Source: Phenylobacterium glaciei (lineage in GTDB: Bacteria > Pseudomonadota > Alphaproteobacteria > Caulobacterales > Caulobacteraceae). From it: a stretch of 64,000 nucleotides of DNA. Every line of letters starts with the position of its first letter. Positions within the stretch are counted from its first letter, which is position 1. Below the pieces are notes generated by a model that searched no databases, had not been told where the DNA came from, and saw nothing but the letters and a program-made list of their open reading frames with translations. The translations under genes and the position numbers were made by a program. Below, piece by piece: positions 5,711 to 13,597 of this stretch. Location: contig NZ_JAGSGD010000001.1 in assembly GCF_016772415.1 (NCBI RefSeq), positions 496,001-560,000 of the forward strand. Reading direction: 5' to 3'.

Positions 5711-6388
5711 CTAGTTCGAACGTGCGTCAAGCGCAGCCGTTCCCGCCGGTGAATCGACCGGCGCCGGGTGGGCCCAGGCCTTCTCCTCGCCGCGCGCGGC
5801 GGCGTACTGGCTCTCGGCGAAGCTCCAGTTGGGCAGGGCGTCGAACCAGGCGGCCAGGAAGCCTTCGCGGTCATTTTTGTGGTCCAGATAGTAGGCGTGT
5901 TCCCACAGGTCGCAGACCAGCAGGGGCGTCATGCCCCGGTGGATCAGCAGATCCTCGGCGTCATGGGTGGCCAGCACCTTCAGGGAGTCACCCTCCGCCG
6001 CCAGCCAGACCCAGCCGGAGCCGAAGTGCTCATTGCCGGTCTTGACGAAGGCCGCCTTCAGGGCGTCGACGCCGCCAAAGTCGCGGGCCACGGCCTGGAT
6101 GAGGGCGCCCTCCAGCTTCTGCTTGCGGGCGCTCATGGCGGCCCAGAAGAAGGTGTGGTTCCAGGCCTGGGCGGCGTTGTTGAAGAGCTTTGTCGCCGAG
6201 TCGTCGCCGAAGGCGTCGCGGACCACCGCTTCCAGGCACTCGGGCGTGGTCCCGGCCTCGACCAACAGCGCGTTGAGCGTGGTGATGTACTTCTGGTGAT
6301 GCTTTTCGTGATGCAGATGCATCGTGGCGCGCGAGATCACCGGCTCAAGGGCGGCGTGGTCGTAGGGCAGGGGCGGCAGTTCGAACAT
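5711..6388 (-). CDS. sodB: Superoxide dismutase, iron type
   Basis: The 225-residue protein starts MFELPPLPYDHAALEPVISR, a canonical Fe/Mn-SOD N-terminus. Metal ligands are visible: H26 in LHHEKHH, a His in AAQAWNHTFFW, and Asp and His in DLWEHAYYLDH. AAQAWNHTFFW and GSGWVWL favour the iron type. It is cytoplasmic (no signal peptide) and converts superoxide to peroxide and oxygen. The C-terminus is longer than usual by an Ala/Pro-rich tail. An in-frame ATG at 6445 exists but would add unconserved residues. I found no SigT promoter for sodB itself, though its 3' end contains one. Confidence 0.95.
   Translation of the reverse strand: MFELPPLPYDHAALEPVISRATMHLHHEKHHQKYITTLNALLVEAGTTPECLEAVVRDAFGDDSATKLFNNAAQAWNHTFFWAAMSARKQKLEGALIQAVARDFGGVDALKAAFVKTGNEHFGSGWVWLAAEGDSLKVLATHDAEDLLIHRGMTPLLVCDLWEHAYYLDHKNDREGFLAAWFDALPNWSFAESQYAAARGEEKAWAHPAPVDSPAGTAALDARSN
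5719..5743 (-). promoter_or_regulatory. EcfG/SigT-type promoter inside the sodB 3' end, for DUF1328 copy 2
   Basis: On the minus strand GGAAC (5743-5739), 16 bases, CGTT (5722-5719): exact GSR match, 36 bases before the ATG at 5683, wholly within the last codons of sodB. Confidence 0.8.
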
Positions 6389-6461
6389 GGCGGGGTTCCG
6401 GATTTTGGAGGGCGCGATGCGCCCGTCCCTTCCGAAACCCCTCAACCCCGTGTCGGGTTCG

Positions 6462-6863
6462 CTACTTTTTCTTGGGCGTGCTCGACGGACGCGTCGCCAT
6501 GGCCGTCGCCAACAGTGTGGCGACGATCTTGGGGTTCTTCAGGGCCACCGCGGCGCCAGCGATGATGGCGCTGGCCGCAACGATGGGCTTGTCCTTTGCA
6601 AGATCGATCAGCCGCGTGAGCACGTCGCGCTCCTGCGGCTGTTTGCCGAACTTGGGCGGGTTGACCTTGATCAGCAGGACCAGGGCGCACAGGACCATCA
6701 GCCCCGCGGCCGCGCCGGCCACCGAGGCGGCGGCCCAGGCGGGCCCCACCAGCGGCAGGACAGCGGCGTAGAGCGCGAACGCCAGGGCTACGACGACAAC
6801 GACCGCCGCCGCGGCGAGCGCGGAAACGGCCGAGACGTAGAGAAGCGCTTTCTTGAAGATCAA
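6462..6863 (-). CDS. Membrane protein, probable phage-holin-3-like/YqjE-type partner of a DUF883 protein
   Basis: A 133-residue protein with two long hydrophobic segments in the N-terminal half (about 8-35 and 45-67), a linker (VNPPKFGKQPQERD) and a third weaker hydrophobic stretch near 93-120, ending in basic S-T-P-K-K-K. It starts with TTG overlapping the TGA of the upstream DUF883 gene (TTGA), which indicates translational coupling. Pairing of such a protein with an ElaB/YqjD protein recalls the E. coli yqjD-yqjE order. Function unknown; co-expression from the SigT-type promoter at 7250-7275 is inferred. Confidence 0.65.
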   Translation of the reverse strand: MIFKKALLYVSAVSALAAAAVVVVVALAFALYAAVLPLVGPAWAAASVAGAAAGLMVLCALVLLIKVNPPKFGKQPQERDVLTRLIDLAKDKPIVAASAIIAGAAVALKNPKIVATLLATAMATRPSSTPKKK

Positions 6864-7183
6864 CGGTTACGGCCGCTGGCGAGCAGCAGACCCACCAGCA
6901 GGCCGACGCCGAGTGCGGTGCCGGCGGCCATCAGCGGCTTTTCGCGGACCCGCTCGACGACATAGCGCTGGGCTTCGTCCAGATGCTCGCCAGCGTTGTC
7001 GGCATAGGTGCGGCTCTGGGCGCGGACCTGTTCCATCCCCTCGGCGACGACCTTCTCGAAGCGCTTGGCGGCTTCGGCGAAGCTGCGTTCGGCCTGGCTG
7101 GCCAGCTGGGTTGCGGCCTCGGCCACGGAGTTGGCGGCGGCCTTGGCTTCCTCGGCGGTGCGTTCGACGGCGTTCGCGGGCAT
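6860..7183 (-). CDS. DUF883 family protein (ElaB/YqjD-like, membrane-anchored)
   Basis: The 107-residue protein is an alanine/glutamate-rich amphipathic coiled coil (about residues 5-75) followed by the family hallmark VREKPLMAAGTALGVGLLVG, a C-terminal membrane anchor ending in basic residues. ElaB/YqjD proteins associate with ribosomes at the inner membrane in stationary phase and are general-stress induced in E. coli; the perfect SigT-type promoter upstream gives the equivalent control here. First gene of a two-gene operon. Confidence 0.85.
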   Translation of the reverse strand: MPANAVERTAEEAKAAANSVAEAATQLASQAERSFAEAAKRFEKVVAEGMEQVRAQSRTYADNAGEHLDEAQRYVVERVREKPLMAAGTALGVGLLVGLLLASGRNR

Positions 7184-7249
7184 TGAAGAATCTCCAGAAA
7201 ATTAGGACTGACCCCGCAAAGCCTTGCGGACATGGGGAAGCAGAGCCTC

Positions 7250-7275
7250 AACGCCGACCATCTTAGGCCGGTTCC
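7250..7275 (-). promoter_or_regulatory. EcfG/SigT-type promoter for the DUF883 operon
   Basis: On the minus strand GGAAC (7275-7271), 17 bases, CGTT (7253-7250): exact match, 67 bases before the ATG at 7183. Confidence 0.8.
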
Positions 7276-7382
7276 AGCCTTCGCGCAAAGCGGCTCCGCT
7301 TGATCGAGTTGTGTCGCAAAAGCGGAGGCTCAACCCATGGTTCCTGTCGCGTCGGGGCAAACACCGATCTATGATCCCACCC

Positions 7383-8798
7383 ATGAGCGAAAAGGCCAAC
7401 GGCCTGAACCTGGACCGCAAGCGCCTCGATCTCGCGCTGCAGGCTGCGCGTCTGGGTGAGTTCGAGTGGGACATGGTTCGCGGCGTCTTTGTCGTCAGCG
7501 ACCGTATGGCGGCGATCACCGGCCTGCCCGCCGGCGAAACCCCGGTCCGCGACGCTGAGGAAATCCAGCAGCTCGTCCATCCCGACGACCGCGACGCCCT
7601 GAGCGAGAAAATCCAGCAGGGGCTGCGCACGGAGGGCCGCTACGAGGCCGAGTATCGCCTGCGTCCGGGGCCGAACGGAGAAATCACCTGGCTGCGGGCC
7701 GCCGGCATCCAGGTGCTGAACGCCAAGGGCGAGGTGACCTCGATCTGCGGGGTCGTCCAGAACATCACCGACCGCCGTGTCGAGGAGGACCAGCGCCGGA
7801 CCCTGATGGCCGAGGTGGACCACCGGGTGAAGAACGTGCTCGCCGCGGTCCAGTCGCTCGCCTACCAGACCGCCAAGCGCACAACCTCGCTCGAAAGCTT
7901 CCTGTCCAATTTCTCGGGTAGGTTGAAATCCATGGGGTCGGCCAACGAGCTGCTGACCGCCGCCCGTTGGCGGGGTGCGGGGATCGCCCACCTGGCCGCC
8001 GCCGAGCTCGGCGGCATCGCGCCCGGCCAGACCCGCTGGGAGGGACCTGAGCTGTTCCTGACGCCGCGGGCCGCCAACGCCCTGTCCCTGGCCCTGCACG
8101 AACTGGCCACCAATGCGGTGAAGTTCGGGGCGCTCTCCACCGACACCGGCCGGGTCGACGTGCGCTGGACCCGGTTGCGAGGTGGCGGATTCGAACTGAT
8201 CTGGAACGAGAGCGGCGGACCGCCGGTGAGCGTTCCCGGGCACAAGGGCTTCGGGTCCACCCTGCTGTCCCAGGTGACGGGGCGCGAGCTGAACGGCGAG
8301 GTGGTCCCTGAATTCCGCGCCTCAGGTGTCAGAGTCAGGGTCACGGCCGGCGCCCAGACCCTGGTGGACCGCCCCGACAACGTCCCCGACGCCCCGGCGG
8401 TGCGGGTGTTTGAGACCACGCCGGCCACCAACCGTCCCACTGACCTGCGCGGCTCCCGGGTGCTGATCGTCGAGGACGCGGTGTTGCTGGCCCTGGAGTT
8501 GGAGACCGGCCTTTCCGACGCCGGCGCCGAGGTGGTGGGACCGGCCTATGAGCTGGCCGAGGCCATGGCCCTGCTGGACGGCCATATCGACGCTGCGGTG
8601 CTGGACGCCAACCTCAACGGCCTGTCGGTGCATCCGGTGGCCGAGGCCCTGGCGGCGCGCGGCATTCCCTTCGTCTTCGCCACCGGCTACGGCGACACCG
8701 GCGGTGCGCCCCTGGGCTTCGACGCCCCAATCATTCGCAAGCCCTACGACGTCACCCAGGTGGCCGCGGCGGTGTCAGCCTTGCTCCACGCGGCCTAA
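7383..8798 (+). CDS. HWE-family hybrid histidine kinase (PAS - kinase - receiver)
   Basis: The 471-residue protein has a PAS domain with PAC motif (about 15-135), an HWE/HisKA_2 dimerisation segment with phospho-His147 in EVDHRVKNVLAAVQ, an HWE ATPase domain (HELATNAVKFGALS, and the family's W-N-E at 273-275), then a receiver domain (about 358-468) with phosphoacceptor Asp407 in AVLDANLNG. It has no membrane segments, so it senses a cytoplasmic cue through PAS. HWE kinases commonly feed the PhyR pathway, so its position near phyR is suggestive; no direct link is shown. ATG 7383 is used; an in-frame ATG at 7371 is also possible. Its stop overlaps the convergent hydrolase by 4 bases. Confidence 0.85.
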   Translation: MSEKANGLNLDRKRLDLALQAARLGEFEWDMVRGVFVVSDRMAAITGLPAGETPVRDAEEIQQLVHPDDRDALSEKIQQGLRTEGRYEAEYRLRPGPNGEITWLRAAGIQVLNAKGEVTSICGVVQNITDRRVEEDQRRTLMAEVDHRVKNVLAAVQSLAYQTAKRTTSLESFLSNFSGRLKSMGSANELLTAARWRGAGIAHLAAAELGGIAPGQTRWEGPELFLTPRAANALSLALHELATNAVKFGALSTDTGRVDVRWTRLRGGGFELIWNESGGPPVSVPGHKGFGSTLLSQVTGRELNGEVVPEFRASGVRVRVTAGAQTLVDRPDNVPDAPAVRVFETTPATNRPTDLRGSRVLIVEDAVLLALELETGLSDAGAEVVGPAYELAEAMALLDGHIDAAVLDANLNGLSVHPVAEALAARGIPFVFATGYGDTGGAPLGFDAPIIRKPYDVTQVAAAVSALLHAA

Positions 8799-9601
8799 AC
8801 CTCTTCGCCGTTCAGGAACTTGATCATGGTCGCCGTCGCCGTGCGGTCCTGGATCATGAACAGGTGGCCGCCCTCGAAGAAGCGCAGGGTCGAGCCCTTG
8901 ATGCGGCTGGCCAGGTTCTCCTGCGCCTGCGGCAGGGCGATGCCGTCATAGCGGCCGGCGGCGATCAGGGTCGGCGCCTCGATCTGCTTCAGGCGGTCCC
9001 AGGTGTCGTGGTGGGCGCGGGCCTCCAGCTGCCGCCGGGCGCCCATCTCGTGGCCGGGTTCGTCGGCATAGGGATCGGCCGAGCTCATCGCGATGATCTG
9101 CTTGTAGGTGTCGGGATTGGCCGTCGCCCAGGCGTCATCTCGGCGGGTGTCGGAAATCGGCGTCAGATGCTTGGCGCGGGCCTCGCCCTGCAGGTGGCCG
9201 ATCTCGTGGAAGGCGAAGGAGGCCCCGCCCGCGCCGCCCGGCGAGGTGCAGGCCAGGACCAGGCGGTCGACCCGGTGCGGGTGCCGCAACACCAGCTCCT
9301 GGGCCACCATGCCGCCGAAGGAGACGCCGATCACGTGGGCCTTCTCGATCCCCAGCTCGCCCATCAGGGCGGAGGCGTCGTCGGCATAATCGGCCATGGT
9401 GTAGGCGGTGTCGGGTTTGGCCGACCGGCCCAGGCCCCGCTGGTCGTAGGAGACCATGTCGAAGGCTTTCGGGAACGGCCCGTCGAACTGGTTGGGCTTG
9501 TTGCGCAGGTCGCCGCCGGTGCCCGAGATGAACAGCAGGGGCGGGCCCGAGCCCGCCTGTTCGTAGTAGAGGTTGATTCCATTGGCCTTCGCGGTGGGCA
9601 T
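8795..9601 (-). CDS. Alpha/beta hydrolase
   Basis: A 268-residue single-domain hydrolase. It has the oxyanion GTGG region, DQRGLGRS, nucleophile Ser94 in GVSFGG and the catalytic His in FEGGHLFMIQD; ARYDG/AAGRYDGI carries the acid. It resembles 3-oxoadipate enol-lactonase-like hydrolases but the substrate is not determinable. It is translationally coupled (ATGA) to the MarR gene upstream, so the regulator probably controls it. Confidence 0.8.
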   Translation of the reverse strand: MPTAKANGINLYYEQAGSGPPLLFISGTGGDLRNKPNQFDGPFPKAFDMVSYDQRGLGRSAKPDTAYTMADYADDASALMGELGIEKAHVIGVSFGGMVAQELVLRHPHRVDRLVLACTSPGGAGGASFAFHEIGHLQGEARAKHLTPISDTRRDDAWATANPDTYKQIIAMSSADPYADEPGHEMGARRQLEARAHHDTWDRLKQIEAPTLIAAGRYDGIALPQAQENLASRIKGSTLRFFEGGHLFMIQDRTATATMIKFLNGEEV

Positions 9602-10062
9602 CAGCTCTTTCCCTGGCTGACGGCGCTGACCAGACGGATCAGGTCGGCGCGGTCCTGCGGCGACAGGCGCGCCAGCATGTTGCGTGAATTGTTCAACTGG
9701 GCAGCCCGTAATCGCAGCATCAGGTCCAGACCCTCTGCGGTGAGTTCGACGCGCATCACCCGACGGTCACTGGTGCGACGGCGCCGGGCCACCAGGTCAC
9801 GGCTCTCCAGCCGGTCCAGCGCCGAGGAAATGGTGGAGTCCGGCGCACTCAATGCCTGGGCCAGACCGCGGACCGTCCAGTCGCCCGCCTCCCCCAGCAC
9901 CGAGAGCAGGCCGACATCATTGGCGTGCAGATCGCCATAGGCGCTGCCCGCCAACAGTCCGGGCTCCAGCTTGAACTGGCGCATTAGGGCCGCAATGGCG
10001 TCGGTCAGGGCCTTGGCTTGCCCATCGTCCTGGGTCACGGCTGCCGGAAGGTCGCGAGTCAT
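9601..10062 (-). CDS. MarR-family transcriptional regulator
   Basis: The 153-residue protein has a MarR winged helix: GDWTVRGLAQALSAPDSTIS (helix-turn-helix), then LDRLESRDLVARRRRTSDRR, the wing with its D-R-R signature. MarR proteins repress divergent and own promoters until a phenolic or electrophilic ligand binds. The perfect palindrome at 10133-10151 in front of the gene is a good operator candidate. It shares ATGA with the downstream hydrolase. Confidence 0.88.
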   Translation of the reverse strand: MTRDLPAAVTQDDGQAKALTDAIAALMRQFKLEPGLLAGSAYGDLHANDVGLLSVLGEAGDWTVRGLAQALSAPDSTISSALDRLESRDLVARRRRTSDRRVMRVELTAEGLDLMLRLRAAQLNNSRNMLARLSPQDRADLIRLVSAVSQGKS

Positions 10063-10132
10063 CGGCCCAGCCTAATCTGCGAACAGGTCGAGGGGAAACC
10101 GCTTCACCTTGACATAAGCTCCGAAAGCCGGA

Positions 10133-10151
10133 TATTCCGATAATCGGAATA
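10133..10151. promoter_or_regulatory. Palindromic operator candidate for the MarR regulator
   Basis: TATTCCGAT-A-ATCGGAATA: nine perfect pairs around a central base, between the divergent MarR gene and the aldo/keto reductase gene and 17 bases before the latter's start codon. Size and position fit a MarR site that would block both directions. Confidence 0.65.
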
Positions 10152-10167
10152 ATACGGAGGGGGCGCG

Positions 10168-11139
10168 TTGAAAAGCCAATCGCTGGGAAGCCTGGGGTCG
10201 GTCAGTCGCCTGACCCTGGGCGGAGGGGGTATCGGCCAGGTCTGGGGCGAGACCAGTCGCGGTGAGGCCGCCGCCACACTGAGGGCGGCCGTCGACGGCG
10301 GCATCGACCTGATCGACACCGCACCGATGTATCTCAACTGCGAACAGATCATCGGCGAGACCTTCCAGGGGGCGCTCCCCGCCCATGTGAGGGTCACCTC
10401 CAAGTGCGACCTTGGATCGCCGCCGGCCGCCGAGGTTGCAGCGCGGCTTGAAGCCTCCCTCACCACCAGCCTGGCGGCTATGCGCCTGGAGCGTGCCGAC
10501 GTCTTCTTCCTGCATTCCAGCATCGCCCCGGACGACTATGCCTATGCCCACGGCGACGCGCGGCGGGCAGCCTTCTCCACCACCTGGTCGCTCTATGTCG
10601 ATGAGGTGGTTCCGGCATTTGAGCGTCTGGTCGCCCAGGGACGCATCGGGGCCTGGGGCATCACCGGGATCGGTGTCCCTAAGTCGGTGCTGGCCGCCAT
10701 AGACCACAGTCCGACACCTGCGGTGGTCCAGGTGATCACCAATCTGATGGACTCGGCCGGCGGCATCCGCCGCTTCGCGGAACCTGCAGAGCCCCGCACG
10801 GTCCTGGCGGCGGCCAACGCCCGTGGTCTCGGGGTCATGGGAATCCGCGCGGTCCAGGCCGGCGCCTTGACGGCTCAGATGGATCGAGAATTGTCGCCCA
10901 ACCATCCAGATGCCCGGGACTATCAGCGCGCTGAGCCCTACCGGGTCCTCTGCGCGTCCTGGGGGGCCGACCCAGCGGTCGTCGCCCATCGCTACGCGCT
11001 GGGCATGGCCGGCGTCGACACCCTGGTGCTGGGGGTCAAGAACCGGGCGGAACTGACGGCCGCCCTTGCGGCGGAGGCTGCCGGCCCATTGAGTGAGGCC
11101 GAAGTCACACAGATTGATCAACTGGGGTTGCGAGCATGA
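10168..11139 (+). CDS. Aldo/keto reductase
   Basis: A 323-residue protein starting at TTG with GGAGG at ideal distance. The AKR tetrad is visible: D50 and Y55 in LIDTAPMY, K79 in VTSK, H116 in FFLHSS. These enzymes reduce aldehydes or ketones with NAD(P)H; resemblance is to the D-threo-aldose / pyridoxal dehydrogenase-like group. It overlaps the SDR gene by ATGA, making a two-gene operon opposite the MarR regulator. Confidence 0.85.
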   Translation: MKSQSLGSLGSVSRLTLGGGGIGQVWGETSRGEAAATLRAAVDGGIDLIDTAPMYLNCEQIIGETFQGALPAHVRVTSKCDLGSPPAAEVAARLEASLTTSLAAMRLERADVFFLHSSIAPDDYAYAHGDARRAAFSTTWSLYVDEVVPAFERLVAQGRIGAWGITGIGVPKSVLAAIDHSPTPAVVQVITNLMDSAGGIRRFAEPAEPRTVLAAANARGLGVMGIRAVQAGALTAQMDRELSPNHPDARDYQRAEPYRVLCASWGADPAVVAHRYALGMAGVDTLVLGVKNRAELTAALAAEAAGPLSEAEVTQIDQLGLRA

Positions 11140-11966
11140 GAAGCGTCGTCGTCACAGGTGTTTCCACCGGCATCGGCTGGGGCGTCACCAAGGTGCTCAT
11201 TCAACGGGGTGTTCGGGTATTCGGCAGCGTCCGCAAGGCCGCGGACGCCGACCGCCTGAAACAGGAGTTCGGCGACCGCTTCACACCCCTGATCTTCGAC
11301 GTCACCGACGAGGCCGCCGTGCACGCCGCCGCCGAGCAGGTGCGGGTCGCCCTGGACGGCGAACCGCTGATGGGTCTGGTCAACAATGCCGGCGTGGCCG
11401 TGGCCGGCCCCTTGCTGCATCTGCCCATCGCCGACTTCCGTCAGCAGATCGAGGTCAACCTCACGGGGGTTGTGGCCACCACCCAGGCCTTCGCACCCTT
11501 GCTGAAGGGCGAACCGGCGGGCCGGATCGTCAATATCAGCTCGGTGGGGGGCAAGAACGGCTCCCCCTTCATGGCCCCCTACAACGCCTCGAAGTTCGCC
11601 CTGGAGGGCCTGTCGGAATCCCTGCGCCGCGAGCTGATGCTGTTCGGCGTCGACGTGATCGTGGTGGCGCCGGGCGCGGTGGCCACGCCGATCTGGGGCA
11701 AGGCGCGCCCTGAGGATATCGAGCCCTATCGCGACACCCCCTTCTATCCGGCCCTGCAGAAGGTCCACGCCTTCATGACCGCCGGCGGGGCCGCCGGCCT
11801 GGCGCCCGAGGTGATCGGCGAGGCGGTGGCCAAGGCCCTGACCACCGCCAAGCCCAAGGTCCGCTACACCGTGGCCCCCAATCCAGTGATGACCTTCATG
11901 ATGGCCAACCTGCCCCGGCGGATGGTGGACAACATGGTCGGCAAGCGTCTGGGCCTCACCTCCTAG
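11136..11966 (+). CDS. Short-chain dehydrogenase/reductase
   Basis: The 276-residue protein has the classical SDR motifs: TGVSTGIG (7-14) for NAD(P) binding, NNAG (83-86), catalytic Ser in NISS (about 136), and Y149-x-x-x-K153 in PYNASK. It is coupled to the aldo/keto reductase through ATGA, so the pair probably acts on the same or successive carbonyl/alcohol substrates under MarR control. Confidence 0.88.
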   Translation: MRSVVVTGVSTGIGWGVTKVLIQRGVRVFGSVRKAADADRLKQEFGDRFTPLIFDVTDEAAVHAAAEQVRVALDGEPLMGLVNNAGVAVAGPLLHLPIADFRQQIEVNLTGVVATTQAFAPLLKGEPAGRIVNISSVGGKNGSPFMAPYNASKFALEGLSESLRRELMLFGVDVIVVAPGAVATPIWGKARPEDIEPYRDTPFYPALQKVHAFMTAGGAAGLAPEVIGEAVAKALTTAKPKVRYTVAPNPVMTFMMANLPRRMVDNMVGKRLGLTS

Positions 11967-12025
11967 CGCTTTCAGGCGAAGTGGTCGCCGGTTCGCCGTC
12001 CGAAAGCGCGCCAAGCAAAAGAGCC

Positions 12026-12451
12026 CTAGCGCTTGGGCAGCAGGATCTGCTGGGCGGCGGCCCGCGCGATCAGCTCGCCGTCCTCACGGCGGAAGTCGGC
12101 CTCCACGGTGATCAGCTGCCGGGTCGAGGCGGTGACCCGGCCCTCGATCACCAGGGGATGGGCGCGGCCGACACGGACGAAGGACATCTGCAGATTGATG
12201 GTCCGGAAGTGGTTCTCGTCGGGGACCACGGTCATGGCGGCGAAGGTCAGGATCTGGTCGGCGAGCGCCGCCAGGTAGCCGCCGAACATCGACCCGTCGC
12301 CGTTGAGGATCTCCAGCGAGGGCGTCCAGGTCTTGCGCACCCAGCCCGGTCCCCAGTCCTCCAGGGTGCCCATCTTCAGGGTCGCCACCACCGGCGGGAC
12401 CTCCATGTTCCCCGCCTTCAACGCGTCCAGCCGTTCGATCGCCCAGGTCAT
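12026..12451 (-). CDS. PaaI-type hotdog thioesterase
   Basis: The 141-residue protein has a single hotdog fold: ILNGDGSMFGGYLAALAD (core helix), FRTINLQMSFVR, and VIEGRVTASTRQLITVEADF. This is the acyl-CoA thioesterase pattern. I chose ATG 12451 because GGAGG lies seven to eight bases before it; an upstream GTG at 12466 is the alternative. Divergent from a TetR regulator 85 bases away, which may control it. Confidence 0.75.
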   Translation of the reverse strand: MTWAIERLDALKAGNMEVPPVVATLKMGTLEDWGPGWVRKTWTPSLEILNGDGSMFGGYLAALADQILTFAAMTVVPDENHFRTINLQMSFVRVGRAHPLVIEGRVTASTRQLITVEADFRREDGELIARAAAQQILLPKR

Positions 12452-12536
12452 CTCGTACACCTCCACTGTTGAGGCGCCGACAATCCGAGCTAAGCTCAGG
12501 TTCGGCTACTCGCCTTCGCAGGAGACCCTCACGCCC

Positions 12537-13088
12537 ATGGCGCAATCCCAACGCCGGCAACCGAGACAGGCCCGCGCGGTGGCGACCCAGGCGGCGATCT
12601 TCGAGGCCACGGCTCAGATTCTGGAGGGGCAGGGGGAGGGCGCGCTCACCACCAACGCCATCGCCGAGCGGGCGGGGATCAGCATCGGCACCCTCTATCA
12701 GTACCACGCCGACAAGCGCTCGATCCTGGTGGCCATGGCGCTCGCCGAAAACGCCAAGGTGCGTGAGGCCCTGATCGCCGCGGCGGGGCCGGAGGGGGTT
12801 TCCTCGGCGCGCCTGGCGATCCGCGTCCAGATCGCCATCCTGGCTGATCGCCCGGCGACGCGGCGGGCCTGCCTCAAAGCGATCCTGGCCACCGAGCTCA
12901 TCCCCGCCGAGGAGAAGACCACCAACCGGCTGATCGAACGCCATCCCGGCGACCGCCTGGACCGCTTCGTGATCAGCCGCGCGGTCATCGGGGTGATCCG
13001 CGCCGCGGTGCTGGAGGGCTCGCCGGTGCTCACCGACCCTGGGCTGGAGGACGCCCTGGTGAAACTGGTGGAGAGCTACTCGGCCTAG
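12537..13088 (+). CDS. TetR-family transcriptional regulator
   Basis: A 183-residue protein with an N-terminal TetR helix-turn-helix: AAIFEATAQILEGQGEGAL, TTNAIAERAGISIGTLYQYH, then FADKR-type residues (ADKRSILVAM). The C-terminal ligand domain is not assignable. Start at ATG 12537 is chosen from family length; an AGGAG lies about 13 bases upstream. Divergent from the thioesterase. Confidence 0.85.
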   Translation: MAQSQRRQPRQARAVATQAAIFEATAQILEGQGEGALTTNAIAERAGISIGTLYQYHADKRSILVAMALAENAKVREALIAAAGPEGVSSARLAIRVQIAILADRPATRRACLKAILATELIPAEEKTTNRLIERHPGDRLDRFVISRAVIGVIRAAVLEGSPVLTDPGLEDALVKLVESYSA

Positions 13089-13100
13089 GTCGGCGCCGGC

Positions 13101-13574
13101 TCAGCCGGGGGCCTTATGGATCGGGTCGATCCAGGCCACGCCCTGCGGCGTCTCCACCGGCTCGATGTCCAGGTTCACCACCACGGCGTCGCTGTCGCTG
13201 CGCACCAGCAGGCACTCCAGGGTCTCGTCGGCCGAGGCGTTGATCTCCTGGTGCGGCACATAGGGCGGCACATAGATGAAGTCGCCGGGGCCGGCCTCTG
13301 CGGTGAATTCCAGCTTCTCGCCCCAGCGCATCCGGGCCCGGCCCTTCAGCACATAGATGACGCTCTCCAGCGGCCCGTGGTGATGGGCGCCGGTCTTGGC
13401 GTCGGCATGGATGTGAACGGTCCCTGCCCAGAGTTTCTGGGCTCCGACGCGGGCGAAGTTGATCGCGGCGGCCCGGTCCATCCCCGGAGTCTGCGGGGTG
13501 TTGGTGTCGAGCTGATCGCCAAGGACGACGCGGACCCCGGTATGCTTCCAGGCGTCCTCGGGAATGTCGGACAT
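13101..13574 (-). CDS. Cupin-domain protein
   Basis: A 157-residue single-cupin protein. The metal motif is seen as GAHHHGPLESVIYVLKGRARM (first motif with clustered His and Glu) and the second as GPGDFIYVPPYVPHQEIN (P-H). It sits 23 bases behind the CoA-transferase gene on the same strand and so is probably co-transcribed. It could be a dioxygenase-like or storage/isomerase cupin; the reaction is not clear. Confidence 0.8.
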   Translation of the reverse strand: MSDIPEDAWKHTGVRVVLGDQLDTNTPQTPGMDRAAAINFARVGAQKLWAGTVHIHADAKTGAHHHGPLESVIYVLKGRARMRWGEKLEFTAEAGPGDFIYVPPYVPHQEINASADETLECLLVRSDSDAVVVNLDIEPVETPQGVAWIDPIHKAPG

Positions 13575-13597
13575 CGGCTTGGTCTCCGGCTGAGGCC

